This document shows positions 21,468 to 33,897 of a DNA stretch of 64,000 bases, one piece after another. Location: the NCBI GenBank assembly GCA_025201345.1, contig JAIXMG010000016.1:186001-250000 (forward strand). The letters are read 5' to 3'. A model generated the notes under the pieces. That model was not told the origin of the DNA. It made no database searches and saw nothing but the letters and a program-made list of their open reading frames with translations. This stretch comes from Thamnidium elegans (Eukaryota > Mucoromycota > Mucoromycetes > Mucorales > Mucoraceae). A program made the position numbers and the translations under genes. Position 1 is the stretch's first letter. Each line of letters starts with the position of its first letter.

Positions 21468-24400
21468 TTATGGGGTGGTATCCATGCTAGTAACATTATT
21501 CTTTTTGTTCTTTTGCTCTGCTCTCCATGCAATGATTTTTTCCTTTAATTCAACAGCTATTAAAAAAAATAATAGAAGGAAATATTGTTAATTAAGGATA
21601 TGTACATAAAAAAAGAGAATTCCTTACCAGGTTGAACCATATCCATAGATAATGGCGTACGATTGAATGGATCACGAGTATCACCAAGTAAATGAGTACG
21701 AATGGTACCTCTATCTACAATAACGCCAGAGGTAGGTAATAAGACAGGATCTTCCATCAATGTAAAGAAGATGGGATCCAAGAATTCATCAGGCACTTCG
21801 CCCAATTCCTCTTCTTCCTCTGCACCACTTTGAATAGCGATTTCTACACGATTTACAAACTTCTCCAAGGCATGAATATCATCTGCTTGTTTTAATCCAT
21901 GCTTTTGTAAGATAGAGGCAGCTTTAGAAAAGTATTCCTTTTTATAAGATCGACCATCACGCGCAACAGCCTCAACGAATTTTTCTGAATTCAAATTGAG
22001 ATACACATCAATAATTTCTGACAACAATTTACGTGGTTCAAAATGATATTTCTCTGGGTTGGCAACTTTTAATTCAGTACATTTGGGACCTACAAGTTGA
22101 ACCAAGTTGTAATCCAACATGGCTGCTAATCGATCTACAATTTCATTGACAAGGAAAGGTTGAATGACTTCTGCCGTCATGTACTTTAACATGTGAACTG
22201 TTTCCTTTCCAAGCGCTACATAAGATTGTGCTTGACGTTCAAGAGAAGGAAGGTTACCTTCTCTTTCTTGTCGGTATTGGGGTGCTTGTGCTTCCCAAGC
22301 TGCTTGGTCTTTCATCTCTAATTGAATTTGATGGATTTCAGTAAGCTTACTTAAACTTTCGTCCATAAGGTATGTAACATCACTCATCAACATATTGACG
22401 AATCGTGTAAAGATATCGGAATTCATGCTTTCTTCTCTTAATTTTTGACGATGAGCAGGATGGTTCCAAATAGTCTTCATAATATGACTGATATTATAAC
22501 GAATATTAAACTTGTCATAGAATTGTGAGCTAGCACCAGTTTGTTCCACCTCTGTTAAAATTTATGTTAGAGAGAGAGAGAGGGAGGTTTTTTTTTACAA
22601 AGAAAAAACTTACCAACATAAAAGCTCATTAAGGAAGGTACAAGGTGCTGTAAAGCTAAAGGATGTGAGTTAAGAATAGATTCTAATTCGCCAGGAACTC
22701 CTTTTGCAATAGGATATGTAAAGAAGAAAAGAATCTACATGCAAAGTATTAGCACAGTATACTAAAAAAAAAAGTGTAGGTGTTATATATATACCTCGAC
22801 CAATTTAGCCTTTAAATAAGGGTTCTTAACATACTTGGTACTTCTTAAAAATGTAATGATAAAAGTAACAAGTTCATCATGAGGACACTGACTCATGACG
22901 TGAGTATCATATCCATACCTAAAAAAAAATCTCATCGTTAGTAACTCCTCAAGCAATTTTTTATGACCTATTTTAAACGTACTTTCCGATAAAGATAAAG
23001 AGTTCAACAATATCTTCAATAATCCATTCGGGAAGCATAGCAAATACCTCAGGTATAGCATCAGGTAAAGGTAATTGAACCTTTTCCCAAGGATGCTTAT
23101 GCTTAGGGTCAACAATACGTACCATCCAAGCCATGACCAAATCGTAAAATCTCAAAGCTTCTGTCAAGAAGGAAGGGTCTAATAACATGGTCTCATAAGC
23201 CAAACGGTAGGCTGTCATTTGGTCAAACTTTTCCTTCATTCTTTTTGCAACAAAATCGCTCATAATACCTTGAGGCGTCTAAATATATGTATTATAAGGT
23301 TAGGTTAAATACAAGAAAAAAGTATGTGATTCTTACATTAGCGTTGGCAGCAGCATCTTGTTGAGCCTTTTCATTTTGCTTCTTTACTTCATTATACTCT
23401 CTCATAAACCCGTTGTAGTTTACCAAAGCACGAATAGGGCCGTAATGCATAAATGAAAGAGTCATAAAGAAAGACTCTGTAATAAAATTATGAGACTTCA
23501 ATTCTTGTACTTGACCATAGTAAGCATCCGATTGTTCCTTGGTAGCGTTAATTTTAGTGTCTTCTGAAATATCAATACGTTTACTTGTTCTGAAATACGT
23601 AGGATCGATTTTATCAATCTTGGAAGCCCTGATATCCAAAAAGGGATCGCAGAACATCAACAAGACGCCCGCGATATTATGCATAAAGCCATCTGACGAA
23701 ACAGTTTGTACATCCACTTGCATCTGAGCTCTCTTTTCATTCAATCGAATAATATGTGCAAAATAATCCAACAGCCTGTTTCTGGATTCAGCATTGGCAC
23801 GTACAATCGAGTTACCAATGCCAAACATGGACCGTTGAACGTTTTGTACGCTGCCTCTTAAGCCGTTTTTGCAAGAAGCAATGTCTGCTACGTTTCTGTT
23901 TTCTGCATTTTGAAAGTAGGATTCTGCTACTTTGGGTGCTGCATCAGGGTAAACACTTAGTCTAAATAAGGGACCCAGAACAGAGACCTCTTCCATGTTT
24001 TTGGCTGTGACGTGTTGAGGGTTGAATTCGATCAAGTTGGTTAACATGGCTGCAATGGGCTTACGTTCACAGAGATAGGCGATGGATTGAATGGTAGGTT
24101 TACATTCTCCTAAAATATTTTGTTGCAAGAGTTCTCTTGCAAGTGAAACGATAGCTGGGCCAAGTACGTCGTCTAATCCATCGTTATCAAAACGAACTAC
24201 AAATTCATCCAGGTATTCTGTTGGTAATCCTTGTGGGGTGTCTGGTTGAGCTTTAAGGCGTGGGACAAGTTGTTGGGGTCCCAATGTTCCATCGTCCACT
24301 TGAGGGAACATGTCGGGAATTTGAAGCACAAGACCAGAATAAGATACTAATAATGCCTTGACATTATCCAATACACTTAATCTTTGAGTCAATACTGATT

Positions 24401-25341
24401 GTTCCAAGTTCTATGGGGAGGGGGTGGGGGTTGAGGTTTAGTTAAATGGAAAACAAAATGTGGAGTTCTTTTTTTTTTTTTACCTTGCTTCTTAACAAGG
24501 TGTTTTTACGGATATCATGAGCTTGTTTCCAACACTGTAAAAGATAATTAAAGTGTAAGGTGGAAAGAGTGTTTGCGATATCTTGGGGAAGGTCCTCGTG
24601 TGATTCGTTAGGATCCATTGATAACCTAGCTACAATGATACGATCCAAATACTGTTGTGAGAGCTTATTGGGGTGAGGTTCTAAAAAAAAAGTTGTTAGA
24701 GAAAAAAAATCTTGAGATATATAGGTATATGAAATACCTTGCTCTTCTATCAATTCGTTAACGAGGCCAGATAAATAAACACATTTTCCTTGCTTGTACA
24801 TATTTTCAGGCTACACGCACAATAAAAAAGGTTTAGTTTAATGAATGAGACGAAAGGAAAAAAAAACTTACATTTAAAGTCACTTGAAGAATACGTGAAA
24901 GTACATCATCTTGCCAGTCTTCAAAACTCTTTGCAGATTTTACTTGAATAACAGGTGATTGCGTCGGTGTAGGTCTCTTTACTTCCTCTTGCTTCTACAT
25001 GTAAAACGTATTTTATCAGTCAAACCAGACAAAAAAAAGGGGGAAGGGATTTTTATTTTATATACCTCTGGTACGACCACCTTTTTTTTAGGTGCAGGTC
25101 GTTGAGCAGGAACTAATTCATCTAATGTTTGAAGAACAGGCTTACTGGTTGAAGGAGAAGTTAGTTTTGTTTGTTCAGGTCTAGGTGCTGAAGCAGAAGC
25201 TTGTTGAAGTTTAGCCAAACGCTTAAGTCTGATCTACAGATAAAGAGACAAATTTATTAATATAAAAATAATAATAGCAAGGAAAAGGGTTAAGCAATTT
25301 ACTTTTTCTGAATCAGATACTGATTGATCTGTATTGTCCAT
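21468..25341 (-). CDS. UFD2: Ubiquitin conjugation factor E4 (Ufd2, U-box)
   Basis: About 11 exons on the minus strand, from the ATG at 25341 to the TAA at 21468, give roughly 1,080 residues. The first exon is 25303-25341. Exon 2 carries IRLKRLAKLQQASAS and a Pro/Thr linker. Exon 6 (about 23337-24410) holds the long helical Ufd2 core (PTEYLDEFVVRFDNDGLDDV; GPLFRLSVYPD; FFMTLSFMHYGPIRAL). The C-terminal U-box reads VPDEFLDPIFFTLMEDPVLL then PTSGVIVDRGTI and DPFNRTPLS, with a final helix IIAWRAEQ. Ufd2 extends short ubiquitin chains on substrates for Cdc48 and the proteasome. Length and domain order match the family. A TGACGTGTCA element lies just upstream of the start. Confidence 0.95.
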
Positions 25342-26863
25342 ATCCAACTTTTTCTCTTTTAGTGTAAAGGGAACTCAAAAACACGCATTATATTGCACAC
25401 GCCCTTTTTTACTTTAACCAAAAAATGACGTGTCACACTCAATTACACGCCCTTATTTCGCTACCCTATAAGCTGAGTTAAATGGGGAATAAAACACTCC
25501 TGTTACGCTGTTTCAGTCTTTACATGCAAAGATTAAATAATCTTTTAATCTACTTCAGTATTGTTTAGATTCGACTATAAACTATGTCGTCCTCTGTTAT
25601 AACTTGATAACAATGTCTTTCTTTTTCGCTAAAGCTGACCTTTTTTATAACGATTTTTTGCTATATATCAGCAAACGACAGCTGTATAAATCGTACCTGA
25701 AAGTATAAATGTCTTCTCTTCCATTTTCTAACTTCTTCTCTTTCAAAGTTAATTGGAAAACTTCATACCTAATATTATTATCTCTGTATTAAGCAAGAAA
25801 AAAGAAGAAGAAAGAAGTATCATTTTCATACGTAAAAGGGATAGTTTTCATTTATAATGCTCAATTTTATTTATTTATTTTATTGAAATACACTGCTCTG
25901 ATAATCGAGATGGTTATAGAAATTCTTTGCTCTGCTTGTACTCTTATTTTACTGGGTTCTTTGCTTTGCTTGAATGCTTGCTCTATTTAGATTCTTGCTC
26001 TGCTTGGACTTTTTTCTCTACTTGGACACTGAATGGTACTAGTAATGTTTTTATGGTTTTTTTGGTGCCAACGGATGTGATTATATTCTCGAGCTGTAGT
26101 ACTCTTCGGTTATCTTTTCCTCACGAAAGGTTATTACAGATGCCAAGGTTTAGTGCGAACATACAACTCATTAATCTATGCAAAAATATTGCTTACCCTT
26201 ATTCATCACAAAGGTAAAATAACCTCGCATAAATATTGATATAGTATTTCTGATTATTTTTTCTTATTACGTATAGTCTCGTCCTACTACAAGTTTCCAG
26301 ATAGCTAACTCTGGCGTCGTCCTTTAAGTCTAGTATATGGTTTCCGTTACGAAAGAGTGTTTTAGATCTTACAGGTAATATATTTAAATATAAATTTCAT
26401 AAAGCATAACACACTATCGAGCTTACATTTACTTTTTACCGCTCTTTTTAGAACCATATCATGAAGATTTACTCATTGAGACTGTTCCCCCAGTACCCAG
26501 TGGGTATTGGCTCTGGTTGACTGGATAATACGTTTATGCTAATATTAATTTTTTTTTTTTAGTTTTGTTTTATGATCTTTAACACTACTGCTAGGCTTAA
26601 GCAAGATATATAACGAGGAAACTTCGAAAAGTTTCATTTGCTACGGTTCAACACCGTTTGGCCTTAGAATCCCGTTTCATTAGGTAAGACCCGTTTTTTT
26701 TAAAAAAATTATTTTTGTGCTGACGTCATTTTTTAACTTATCCTGTGGCGAAATAGGGAGATTCTATCTGGTTTCTGAGTATTGAGCTAAACGCTATTTT
26801 TTTTTCTTTTTTACTCCTTCTCTTTCCTCTTTTTTTAAAAAAACATACATATACTAAATAGCC
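25342..26863. other. Intergenic between divergent UFD2 and RRM-like gene
   Basis: 1.5 kb. Upstream regions of both genes. Around 25920-26040 a loosely repeated TTGCTCTGCTTG word occurs four times or so. A plus-strand ORF through it is low-confidence and is not called. T runs at 26797-26838 precede the next start. Confidence 0.4.
25424..25433. promoter_or_regulatory. CRE-like TGACGTGTCA box upstream of UFD2
   Basis: TGACGTGTCA is a near-palindromic bZIP-type site about 85 bases from the UFD2 start codon. Single sites of this length can occur by chance, and nothing in the sequence shows that it is bound. Confidence 0.3.
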
Positions 26864-27510
26864 ATGTTGGAAGACGATGAACTTGATTTTGATGATTTTG
26901 GAGACTTGGAAGGATATGAAGGACAATCGTTAACAACCGAAGAGTTGGAGAAACAATTAGCTCTTGAATTTGATGATTTAGCAGAAAGTAAACCTGAATT
27001 AGATGAGGGCGAGATTGTAGAAGATCCTATTGAAAAAAAATCTATTGAAAATAATCCTGTAACAAAACCATTAGAAGCTCCTACTAAACCAGTTCATAAA
27101 CAGCAACAGCAACAACAGCAACAGCAACAACAGCAACAGCAACAACAACAGCAAAATTATTATAACAATAATAATAATTTTTATAATCAACAGCAACAAC
27201 AGTATACGCCAGACATGATGGCAATGAAGTAGGTTCAAGTATATATTTTTTTTTCTTTTTTTTCTTTCTTTCTTCCATACACGTACACACGCACGTATAC
27301 ACGCACGTACACACACTCACACACACTCACGCATACCCGTATAAATATACACACATACGCACACATGAAATGTACGTCTATATATCATTACACTTATCAA
27401 AATAATGTAATGATTCAATATAGATTTATTTCCACACCACCGAAAAAAAAAAGAACAAAAGAAACGTTGAAAAAAAAAAAATATCGCCCCCCCTCCCTCC
27501 CCTTTCAAAA

Positions 27511-27543
<33 letters not shown>

Positions 27544-28681
27544 AGAGAGAGAGAAAAAAAAAAAAAAAGACAACAGACAAAACTAATTGCTTTTCTTTAA
27601 ACCCCCTTTTTTTTTATATATATATTATTTACTTTTTTTGTATCTGTATTTATTTTTGCTTTTTCGGATCTTGCTTTTTCTATTTTTTTATTAGTATGTT
27701 TCCCTATCCTCAATTCTCGAACCGTATCTATGTCAATCCAAAGTTCAACGGTGGTGCTCAAGTAAATCAGCAGCAGTTACTGCAGCAACAGCAGATGGCA
27801 CAACAACGCCAGTTTATGGAGATGGAGGCGAAGCGTATGGCTTTATTGCAGCATCAACAACAGCTCTTAATGCACAAGAGTCGTGCTGCTGAACTCGATA
27901 AAAAGCGTAAAGAAACTGCTGAAATGATGAGAAAGCGAAAAGAGATGAAAGAAAGCAATGGACACGATGACAGCCAGGTAAGCATTTATATACATACAAA
28001 AGTAATCAAAAACTTACATATATGTATTTTTTAAGGCTGGAGAAAAACGTAAAGCAGATGTTGATTCAGCAGAACCTGACCGTGACACAAAACGCGCATT
28101 GAGACAATCACCTGCTGGTGGCATTTCAATTAAAGGCGCTGCTGCCGCTGCTGCTCGTGGAGTCTACCCATCCTCTTCTTCTCCATCACCATCTCCTTTG
28201 AGAAACACACCTTATACACCTCCTCACATGAAGAAACCCGAAAATAATATCAAAAATCGAATTGGTGGTGGTGTTAACAGCCAAACACCAGATATTACCA
28301 GTCGATTAGGTCGACCTGAGGAAAAGAAAGCGGTTACACCTTCTCAAGCTATACCAATTGTTACTGGTGGTAAATCAAATACATTGACCATCAATGGATT
28401 TAAAGATGATATCAAGGAACAAGAGATTAAGAACATGACAAAGGATATACCTGGCGGTGCACAAGATATTAGAATCAATCAAGACAACAAGTCTGTTATT
28501 GTTGTATTTCCTAGTATTGAAGCTGCTGTAACTTTCCGAAGAAAATTCAACAGGTTTGTATTCTATAAGAATGTGTAGTATGTTAATAAGTAAGCAAGGC
28601 TAACACTTTTTTTTTTTTTCTTTCGTATACTAAAGATTTCAAATTGGTGATGTTCGTATCAATGTCGTATTTCAAAAATGA
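26864..28681 (+). CDS. Gln-rich protein with a C-terminal RRM-like domain
   Basis: Four exons (26864-27228, 27695-27977, 28036-28553, 28636-28681) join in phases 2, 0 and 2 to give 403 residues. The N-terminus is acidic (MLEDDELDFDDFGDLEGYEG). A polyglutamine run encoded by CAG/CAA follows at about residues 82-98, then Asn/Tyr. The middle has Gln-rich and then coiled-coil-like basic sequence (ELDKKRKETAEMMRKRKEM). The last ~70 residues (TLTINGFKDDIKEQEIKNMT, SVIVVFPSIEAAVTFRRKFN, FQIGDVRINVVFQK) read as the beta-alpha-beta pattern of an RNA-recognition motif. The first intron is unusually long (466 bases) and packed with homopyrimidine and homopurine tracts. The exact orthologue is not recognised; a nuclear RNA-binding role is inferred. 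Confidence 0.75.
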
Positions 28682-28772
28682 ATAAAAAAAAATCTCTTAT
28701 AAAGAACTGTAAATAAATATATTTTTCCTTCTTTCTCTTTTTCTCTCTCTTTTTTTTAAAAAAAAATTACTA

Positions 28773-29015
28773 ATGTCTTTTGTTCATATTAACACACTGC
28801 AAGAATTTGAACAATTCTATAACAATATTGACAAAATGCAAACTATTGAAACACTGGTTATTTCCAATATTGAACTGGACATTGTTCAAATTCAACAAAT
28901 AAAGAATCGTTTACCCAATACCAAATTCACTTTTAATGAACCTGAACAAGATGAAGAAGAAGAAGAAGATGAGCATGACTCTTGCGCATGTCACAGACAC
29001 GATAGATATGAATAA
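28773..29015 (+). CDS. Small acidic orphan protein, 80 aa
   Basis: A single ATG ORF that follows the RRM-like gene by 91 bases. It begins MSFVHINTLQEFEQFYNNID and has a short amphipathic pattern (TLVISNIELDIVQIQQIKNR). It ends with an acidic run (DEEEEEDEHD) and a Cys/His cluster, SCACHRHDRYE. The CACH...H tail could bind metal, but it matches no motif I know. Coding status is supported by composition and a well-placed start after a T-rich leader. Confidence 0.5.
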   Translation: MSFVHINTLQEFEQFYNNIDKMQTIETLVISNIELDIVQIQQIKNRLPNTKFTFNEPEQDEEEEEDEHDSCACHRHDRYE

Positions 29016-29458
29016 AAATACTACTTTTTTTCTTTGCTTTCTTATCATTGGGTTTACCATGGAACTACTTTTTTTTTTTTTCTAGTACTTGTAACTGAGA
29101 TGGAAATATCTTGATGATGATGGGCAAAGATGAGATCTTAAACCCAGAACACTTATAAAAATTACGTGATTAAAACAGTAACAGCTTATTAATATTATGC
29201 AAATCAGAAAAAGAAAAAGACAGATGCTGTATGTGTAACATTCTACTTGACAAATTGTCCATACACACACATGCACATCATACTACACACACACACACTC
29301 AAAAAAGCAATATAAATTAGAATTGGCAAAATAACAAGTACCGTTGGGTAACAAGTATATTTTATTAATCTGTTCTGATGACAAGGAAAAAGAACTACAC
29401 GTATAAAAATATATAAGTATAAAATACAAAAGATTCGAGATAAAAAGACATACCTAGT
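29016..29458. other. Intergenic, convergent 3' flanks
   Basis: 3' ends of the small acidic ORF and of RPS18. Contains a CACACACA run near 29286. No gene is seen. Confidence 0.45.
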
Positions 29459-30259
29459 TTATTTCTTCTTGGAGACACCAACGACACGTCCACGACGACC
29501 GGTGGTCTTGGTATGTTGACCACGGACACGGACACCCCAGTAATGACGGAGACCACGATGAGCACGGATCTTCTTCAAACGTTCGAGATCGTCACGATAC
29601 TTGGTATCGAGGACGTTGGAGATAACTTGAGAAGACTTACCGTCAACAATATCCTTTTGTCTGTTAAGGAACCAGTTGGGAATCTTGTATTGAGCAGGGT
29701 TTTGGAGAATGGTAACAATACGTTCCAACTCTTCAGAGGAAAGCTCACCAGCTCTCTTGGTAAGATCGATATCGGCCTTCTTACAGGCAATGTTAGCGAA
29801 ACGACGACCAACACCCTTGACGGAGGTCAAGGCAATTTGAATCTTTACACGACCATCAACGTTAGTGTTGAGAAGACGGATAATGTGCTGGAAATGATTC
29901 CTCTCAGGAACTACGAGCGACTATTTTTTTTTTGGAGTAATGTTAGTACAACTAGAAATAGTAAATATAAAGAAGAACAAAAAGAAAGAGATGCACACAA
30001 TGTTTGTTTAATGTCACGTTTGATGCTAAAAAAAAAGTTGTTCTGCGAGTCGGGTCTACATTTTTTGCTGAATGAAAAAAAAAATATATATGAATATATC
30101 GTGTATATGTATTAGGAGGTTTTTGTATCCATGCATCCATCCATCCATCTGCTTAAGGTATCTAATGACAAAGTATACATCCGTGTGATCTCTCTTTCTT
30201 ATTATATTCTTCTTGTTATATATATATTTTTTTTCATTGTAGCCTATAGACTTTACCAT
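29459..30259 (-). CDS. RPS18: Cytosolic 40S ribosomal protein uS13 (Rps18)
   Basis: The main exon (29459-29920) encodes [20 protein letters not shown] through the KKK C-terminus. Clear uS13 marks are [31 protein letters not shown], and the rRNA-binding tail [20 protein letters not shown] with [13 protein letters not shown]. The exon starts directly after an AATAG acceptor without an ATG. The best fit is that the start codon alone (30257-30259, ATG followed by GTAAAG) is spliced to it across a 336-base intron, giving 154 residues. An intron right at the initiator is common in fungal ribosomal-protein genes. The main exon is certain; the first exon is inferred. No snoRNA boxes were found in the intron. 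Confidence 0.93.
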
Positions 30260-30385
30260 CTTTACAAAAAGGGAGGGTTTAATTTGATTGCAGTAGCAAA
30301 ATTGAGTTTTAGATGTGGTTAAAAAGTTGTTTTAGCGGTTCCCCGATTTAGATCAGGTCACGTGACTATAAAATAATTTATTTTT

Positions 30386-31392
30386 TTAAATGTCTACAAC
30401 ATGACAGAAACCACTGTCAGATTTTTCAATGCTAGCTTTTCCATCTACCAAGTTTCTAACGACACGTTCGACTTCAGCAAAAGTTTCAAATGGAATAAAA
30501 GGAATATTTTCACGTTTGCAATAGAATTCTAAATCACGACCTTTTCTAGCAAATAAAACATCAGCGTGTTTTGCAGCCGAGATATCGGAAACACCATCAC
30601 CGCAAAATACAAAAATAGTATCCTTACTGGCGGTTTCACGAGCCTTTGCTAAAGCTACAAAATAAAAATTATAAATAAATAAAAAAGAAGAATACGAAAA
30701 ATAAAATAAAAAGAAATGGGGTTACTCAAGGATTTGTCATTGCCATAAATACTATCATCTCTCCAAGTAATTTTCCATGAATTGCCTTCAACTTGTCCCT
30801 TGTTGGCAACAATTTCGATTGCTTTGGCTTTTTCGCCTAAAAAGTTCTTCATGATCTTTTCAAGAACTGGGTTTAATCCACTACTGACTACTGTGACAGG
30901 AAAGTCGTTAGCAAGACAGTAGTCATTGAAGGAAGGAAAACCGGGATCAATGGTACAATCTATATATATAAAAAGAAAAAGATGGGAACATTAGGATTTC
31001 AAAATGTCAAAAAAAAAAAAAAAAAAAAAAAACCAGTAACCAGGTTCACTTTACTGTCAAGGTGGTCAGCCCATGCTTCTTCCCAAGTAAGGCCGACATT
31101 ATCCCACATTTCTTGTACAGCGTCTCTATTTATATATTATATTAAAAGTCTGTATAATACAATGTGTATGTATGTGTGTGTGTGTACCTGTAGGTTTTGG
31201 TACCATCTAAAATTTCATGTTCCAATACTCTTCTACGCTCAGGACCCATGGAACGATGGTCATCAATTAACAAGATACCAGTATCTATATATAAATATAT
31301 AAAGTTTTAATCACCTGGGTTGCATAAATAATAGTATTACCATCTAAAGAAAGGGTGCCATCAAAATCTGTAAATACTTGTACGTGTACCAT
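30386..31392 (-). CDS. PYP1: HAD-family phosphatase, Pyp1/YNL010W-like
   Basis: About five exons on the minus strand, ATG 31392 to TAA 30386, roughly 245 residues. Motif I is FTDFDGTLS at residues 7-15 with the nucleophile Asp9 and Asp11. Motif II lies in FPVTVVSSGLNPVL (the Ser of VVSSG). Motif III/IV is in FVFCGDGVSDISAAKHADVL, with the Mg-binding GDGVSD. Homologous marks to yeast Ynl010w/Pyp1 include DPGF, YGNDKS and LFARKGRDLEFYCK. The yeast protein removes phosphate from polyol phosphates; the substrate here is inferred from that. One intron contains an A run of about 23 bases near 31011. Confidence 0.85.
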
Positions 31393-31635
31393 TGTATTAA
31401 TAAGTAATTTAGAAAAAGGGAAAAAAAATTACAGAATTAAATTTTTTTTATGAAACCAATTTTTTAGGTGGTACACTAACTAATAATACACACACATATT
31501 ATACGCTTGTCAAACCCCTTTTTGGTTGTTACCGCCTTTATGGGACTCAAAAGTATCCGCATCTTTTTTATTTATTTTTTAAGTGTAACTGCTATAAAAA
31601 GCTAAAACCGAAAAAAAAAAAAAAATATGACGATA

Positions 31636-32070
31636 TCACTCTGTTTTATAGTACTTTACATCACCAATACAAATGTTTACATCTGCGTGATTGTGACCAG
31701 TGAAATACTTTTGTTGTAACGTACTTGCTTCTTGGCCAGATAAGAAATGATGTGTGACAAATGAAAATTGATACCCATCATTTATTTCTTGTTCGTGTTC
31801 GTGTGAAGATAATCCAGAGGCATCATTTTCTTTTTGTCGACGTAATATTAATGAAACTGTATTATCCTCACTGGTTGTATGTGATTGTACAAGTACCGTA
31901 TAAAAGTCGTCAGGTTCCATACAGTCATTGTGCTGTGGATCAACGTGATCTGGTAATAGTCTACCTGCTAAACTATAAGGCGATTCGTTGGTTGTGTTGT
32001 CTATTAAATGACCTTGCATTAGACCATGGTTATAAAAACATAAAATGCCAAGTCCTTCAAAGCTTGACAT
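31636..32070 (-). CDS. Uncharacterised 144-aa protein
   Basis: A single exon starting MSSFEGLGILCFYNHGLMQG. It is mildly acidic with a normal residue mix and ends HNHADVNICIGDVKYYKTE. No signal peptide or membrane span is seen. The gene lies between PYP1 and the SDS3-like gene, all on the minus strand and closely spaced. No family is recognised; it is probably a lineage-restricted gene. Confidence 0.6.
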   Translation of the reverse strand: MSSFEGLGILCFYNHGLMQGHLIDNTTNESPYSLAGRLLPDHVDPQHNDCMEPDDFYTVLVQSHTTSEDNTVSLILRRQKENDASGLSSHEHEQEINDGYQFSFVTHHFLSGQEASTLQQKYFTGHNHADVNICIGDVKYYKTE

Positions 32071-32140
32071 TATGAATAAATTATTTGTTTTAATTTTTTT
32101 TTTTAAAAAAAAGAAAAAGAAAAAAGAAAGAAATTATAAT

Positions 32141-33015
32141 TTAAGTCAGTCTTTTTCTCATAGCATATAAATCAGCTTCAATATCACTTTCAACGCGATG
32201 TGATAATACGCCTATTAAGTGACTTGGACTTTCCCTTTGACGATCCATTTTCTTTTTGGTACTAGTAAGAGGTGTAAAGGTATCCAAATCAGCTCTCTTT
32301 CTCATTAGCCTCTTTCTGTTTCTTGTTTGATGCTGCTGTACTTTTAATAAATCACCTTCGCTGTCCTTATCTTCTTTTAATTTCTTTCTCTTTTCTTCTA
32401 TAATTGAAAATAATGCATTTTGTATCTCTTTTTGCTCTGCTATTGATTCATCTTGTACTTTTTTAGAGTCTAAACTGTACAACTTGTCTGCAGTGGATAT
32501 TTGATAAATCATCATTAACTTGGCGTCGTATATCGTCTCTCTTCTCTTTTTATCCAAGTCTTGCACGCAATGTTCAAATATCTCGTTATTTCCTTGTTCC
32601 ATTTCATTTAATTCCTTTTGTAATTGTTTTACCTTTTCTTCATATAAACTACGTTGGGACAGTATATGTTAACTAAACTAGTAAACACACATAAAAAATA
32701 CCCTTACACTTGTCTATTCTCTAGAAATTCTCGATTGATTTCTGATATCCTTTCATCCATTTCCTTCTTCTTTTTTGACTTTTGATCTATTACAGGTATT
32801 TCATCTAACTCACATTAAAGAACTACACATTTCCTTTTTTTCCTGCGTGTAAATTTACCTTCTGACCATTCGTAGACTGGGTAATAATATTCTTGTAAGC
32901 CAAGACTATCTGGATAAGAATAAAATGTAGACTTTTGATAGTACTCTTTTTGCGATAACGGTGGCAGACTAAACCTTGAAGTTGTGTCACTGTTGGAGGA
33001 AGTATTTGAATACAT
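32141..33015 (-). CDS. SDS3: Sds3-like subunit of a Sin3/Rpd3 histone deacetylase complex
   Basis: Exon 1 (32859-33015) begins MYSNTSSNSDTTSRFSLPPL. A middle exon (to 32804) carries DEIPVIDQKSKKKKEMDERI. The last exon holds a long coiled coil: LYEEKVKQLQKELNEMEQGN, then HCVQDLDKKRRETIYDAKLM, DSKKVQDESIAEQKEIQNAL and FSIIEEKRKKLKEDKDS. The pattern of a coiled coil, a helix of about 40 residues and a terminal EEKRKKL(K/R)ED segment is that of the Sds3/BRMS1 domain. The C-terminus has a basic nuclear-type stretch (TRNRKRLMRKRAD). Known members hold the Sin3 complex together in the nucleus. An alternative is an unrelated coiled-coil protein. Confidence 0.68.
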
Positions 33016-33897
33016 TTTGAATCGTGTTTTAAAAAAAGAACGAAAAAAAAAAAAAAAAAAAAAAAAAGGAAAAATAACAAAATATTTCCCTGCAAGTCAC
33101 ATCACACCTATTTTATGCAAAAAAAAAAAAAAGTAATTCCCCCCCCCCCCCCTAGGTTCAAAACATGTAAATGGTCACAAAAAGGTCTGCTTTCAAAGAG
33201 TCTGTTAAAGTTATTGTACTGTTAAGTAAAGGAAAGCTATTTTTGGGCTTTTATAATAAAAGTGATTAGCTGGACAAATTGGGACTTTAATTATCATTAT
33301 CCAAAAAAGGCATGCTAAGCATCTGTCTGTAATTTTGGACTGAGTCGAGGAAAAAATAAGTCACCAGAACCCAAGTTACTTGAGTTTTTAGAATAAAATA
33401 CAGTAAAGTAACAACTATATTTCATAGCGTTTACCAAGGGACCCGTCCTTAGCTCAAGTATACCATCACCACGCCGCCCAGCTTCAGTAGCAGAAGCCAA
33501 TCAGCAAAAGAAAGCCAAGGAGTAGAAGAGGTCAACCAGGAGAAGAAGTCTACTTGTAGAAAGCAACCATTTAATACGGAAGCACCACCAAGAAACCGTT
33601 CATATAAATATCATCAGCATAAGAAGAGAAGTTATACAATCTATTATATATGTATTAATATAAAGATCATGAGTTAAAGTATTTGTATTCTTACCATATC
33701 TATATTATTATAAATAATAATTTTTAGCGAAAGAAAAAAGGGAACAACATTAGTTTACTTGTATTTAATTGTGGTGTCTTATTGTTGTCAGTTATTTATG
33801 TTGTATTTGACCCACACCGACATAAAATATGCAACGAGCTTAATGATAATAAAAATGTCCCGAGCCGAAATGTCTCTTACTAAGATACTTGAGCTTA
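33016..33897. other. Intergenic with a possible gag-like relic
   Basis: The first ~150 bases are the promoter side of SDS3, with A, C and T runs. At 33430-33600 a more GC-rich patch reads on the plus strand as a basic, Ser/Pro-rich peptide with one stop (RPASVAEANQQKKAKE). This is possibly an old retroelement relic; no motif proves it. The rest is AT-rich flank of the TIR element. Confidence 0.35.

Noticed and set aside
23539..23965. Plus-strand ORFs across UFD2
   Set aside because: Antisense shadows of a well-supported coding exon.
27071..27326. Minus-strand ORFs with long Leu/Val runs
   Set aside because: They are the reverse reading of the CAG/CAA polyglutamine tract and of microsatellite DNA.
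29513..30115. 200-codon plus-strand ORF
   Set aside because: It lies antisense to the uS13 exon, has no family match, and its open frame is explained by the codon bias of the ribosomal gene.
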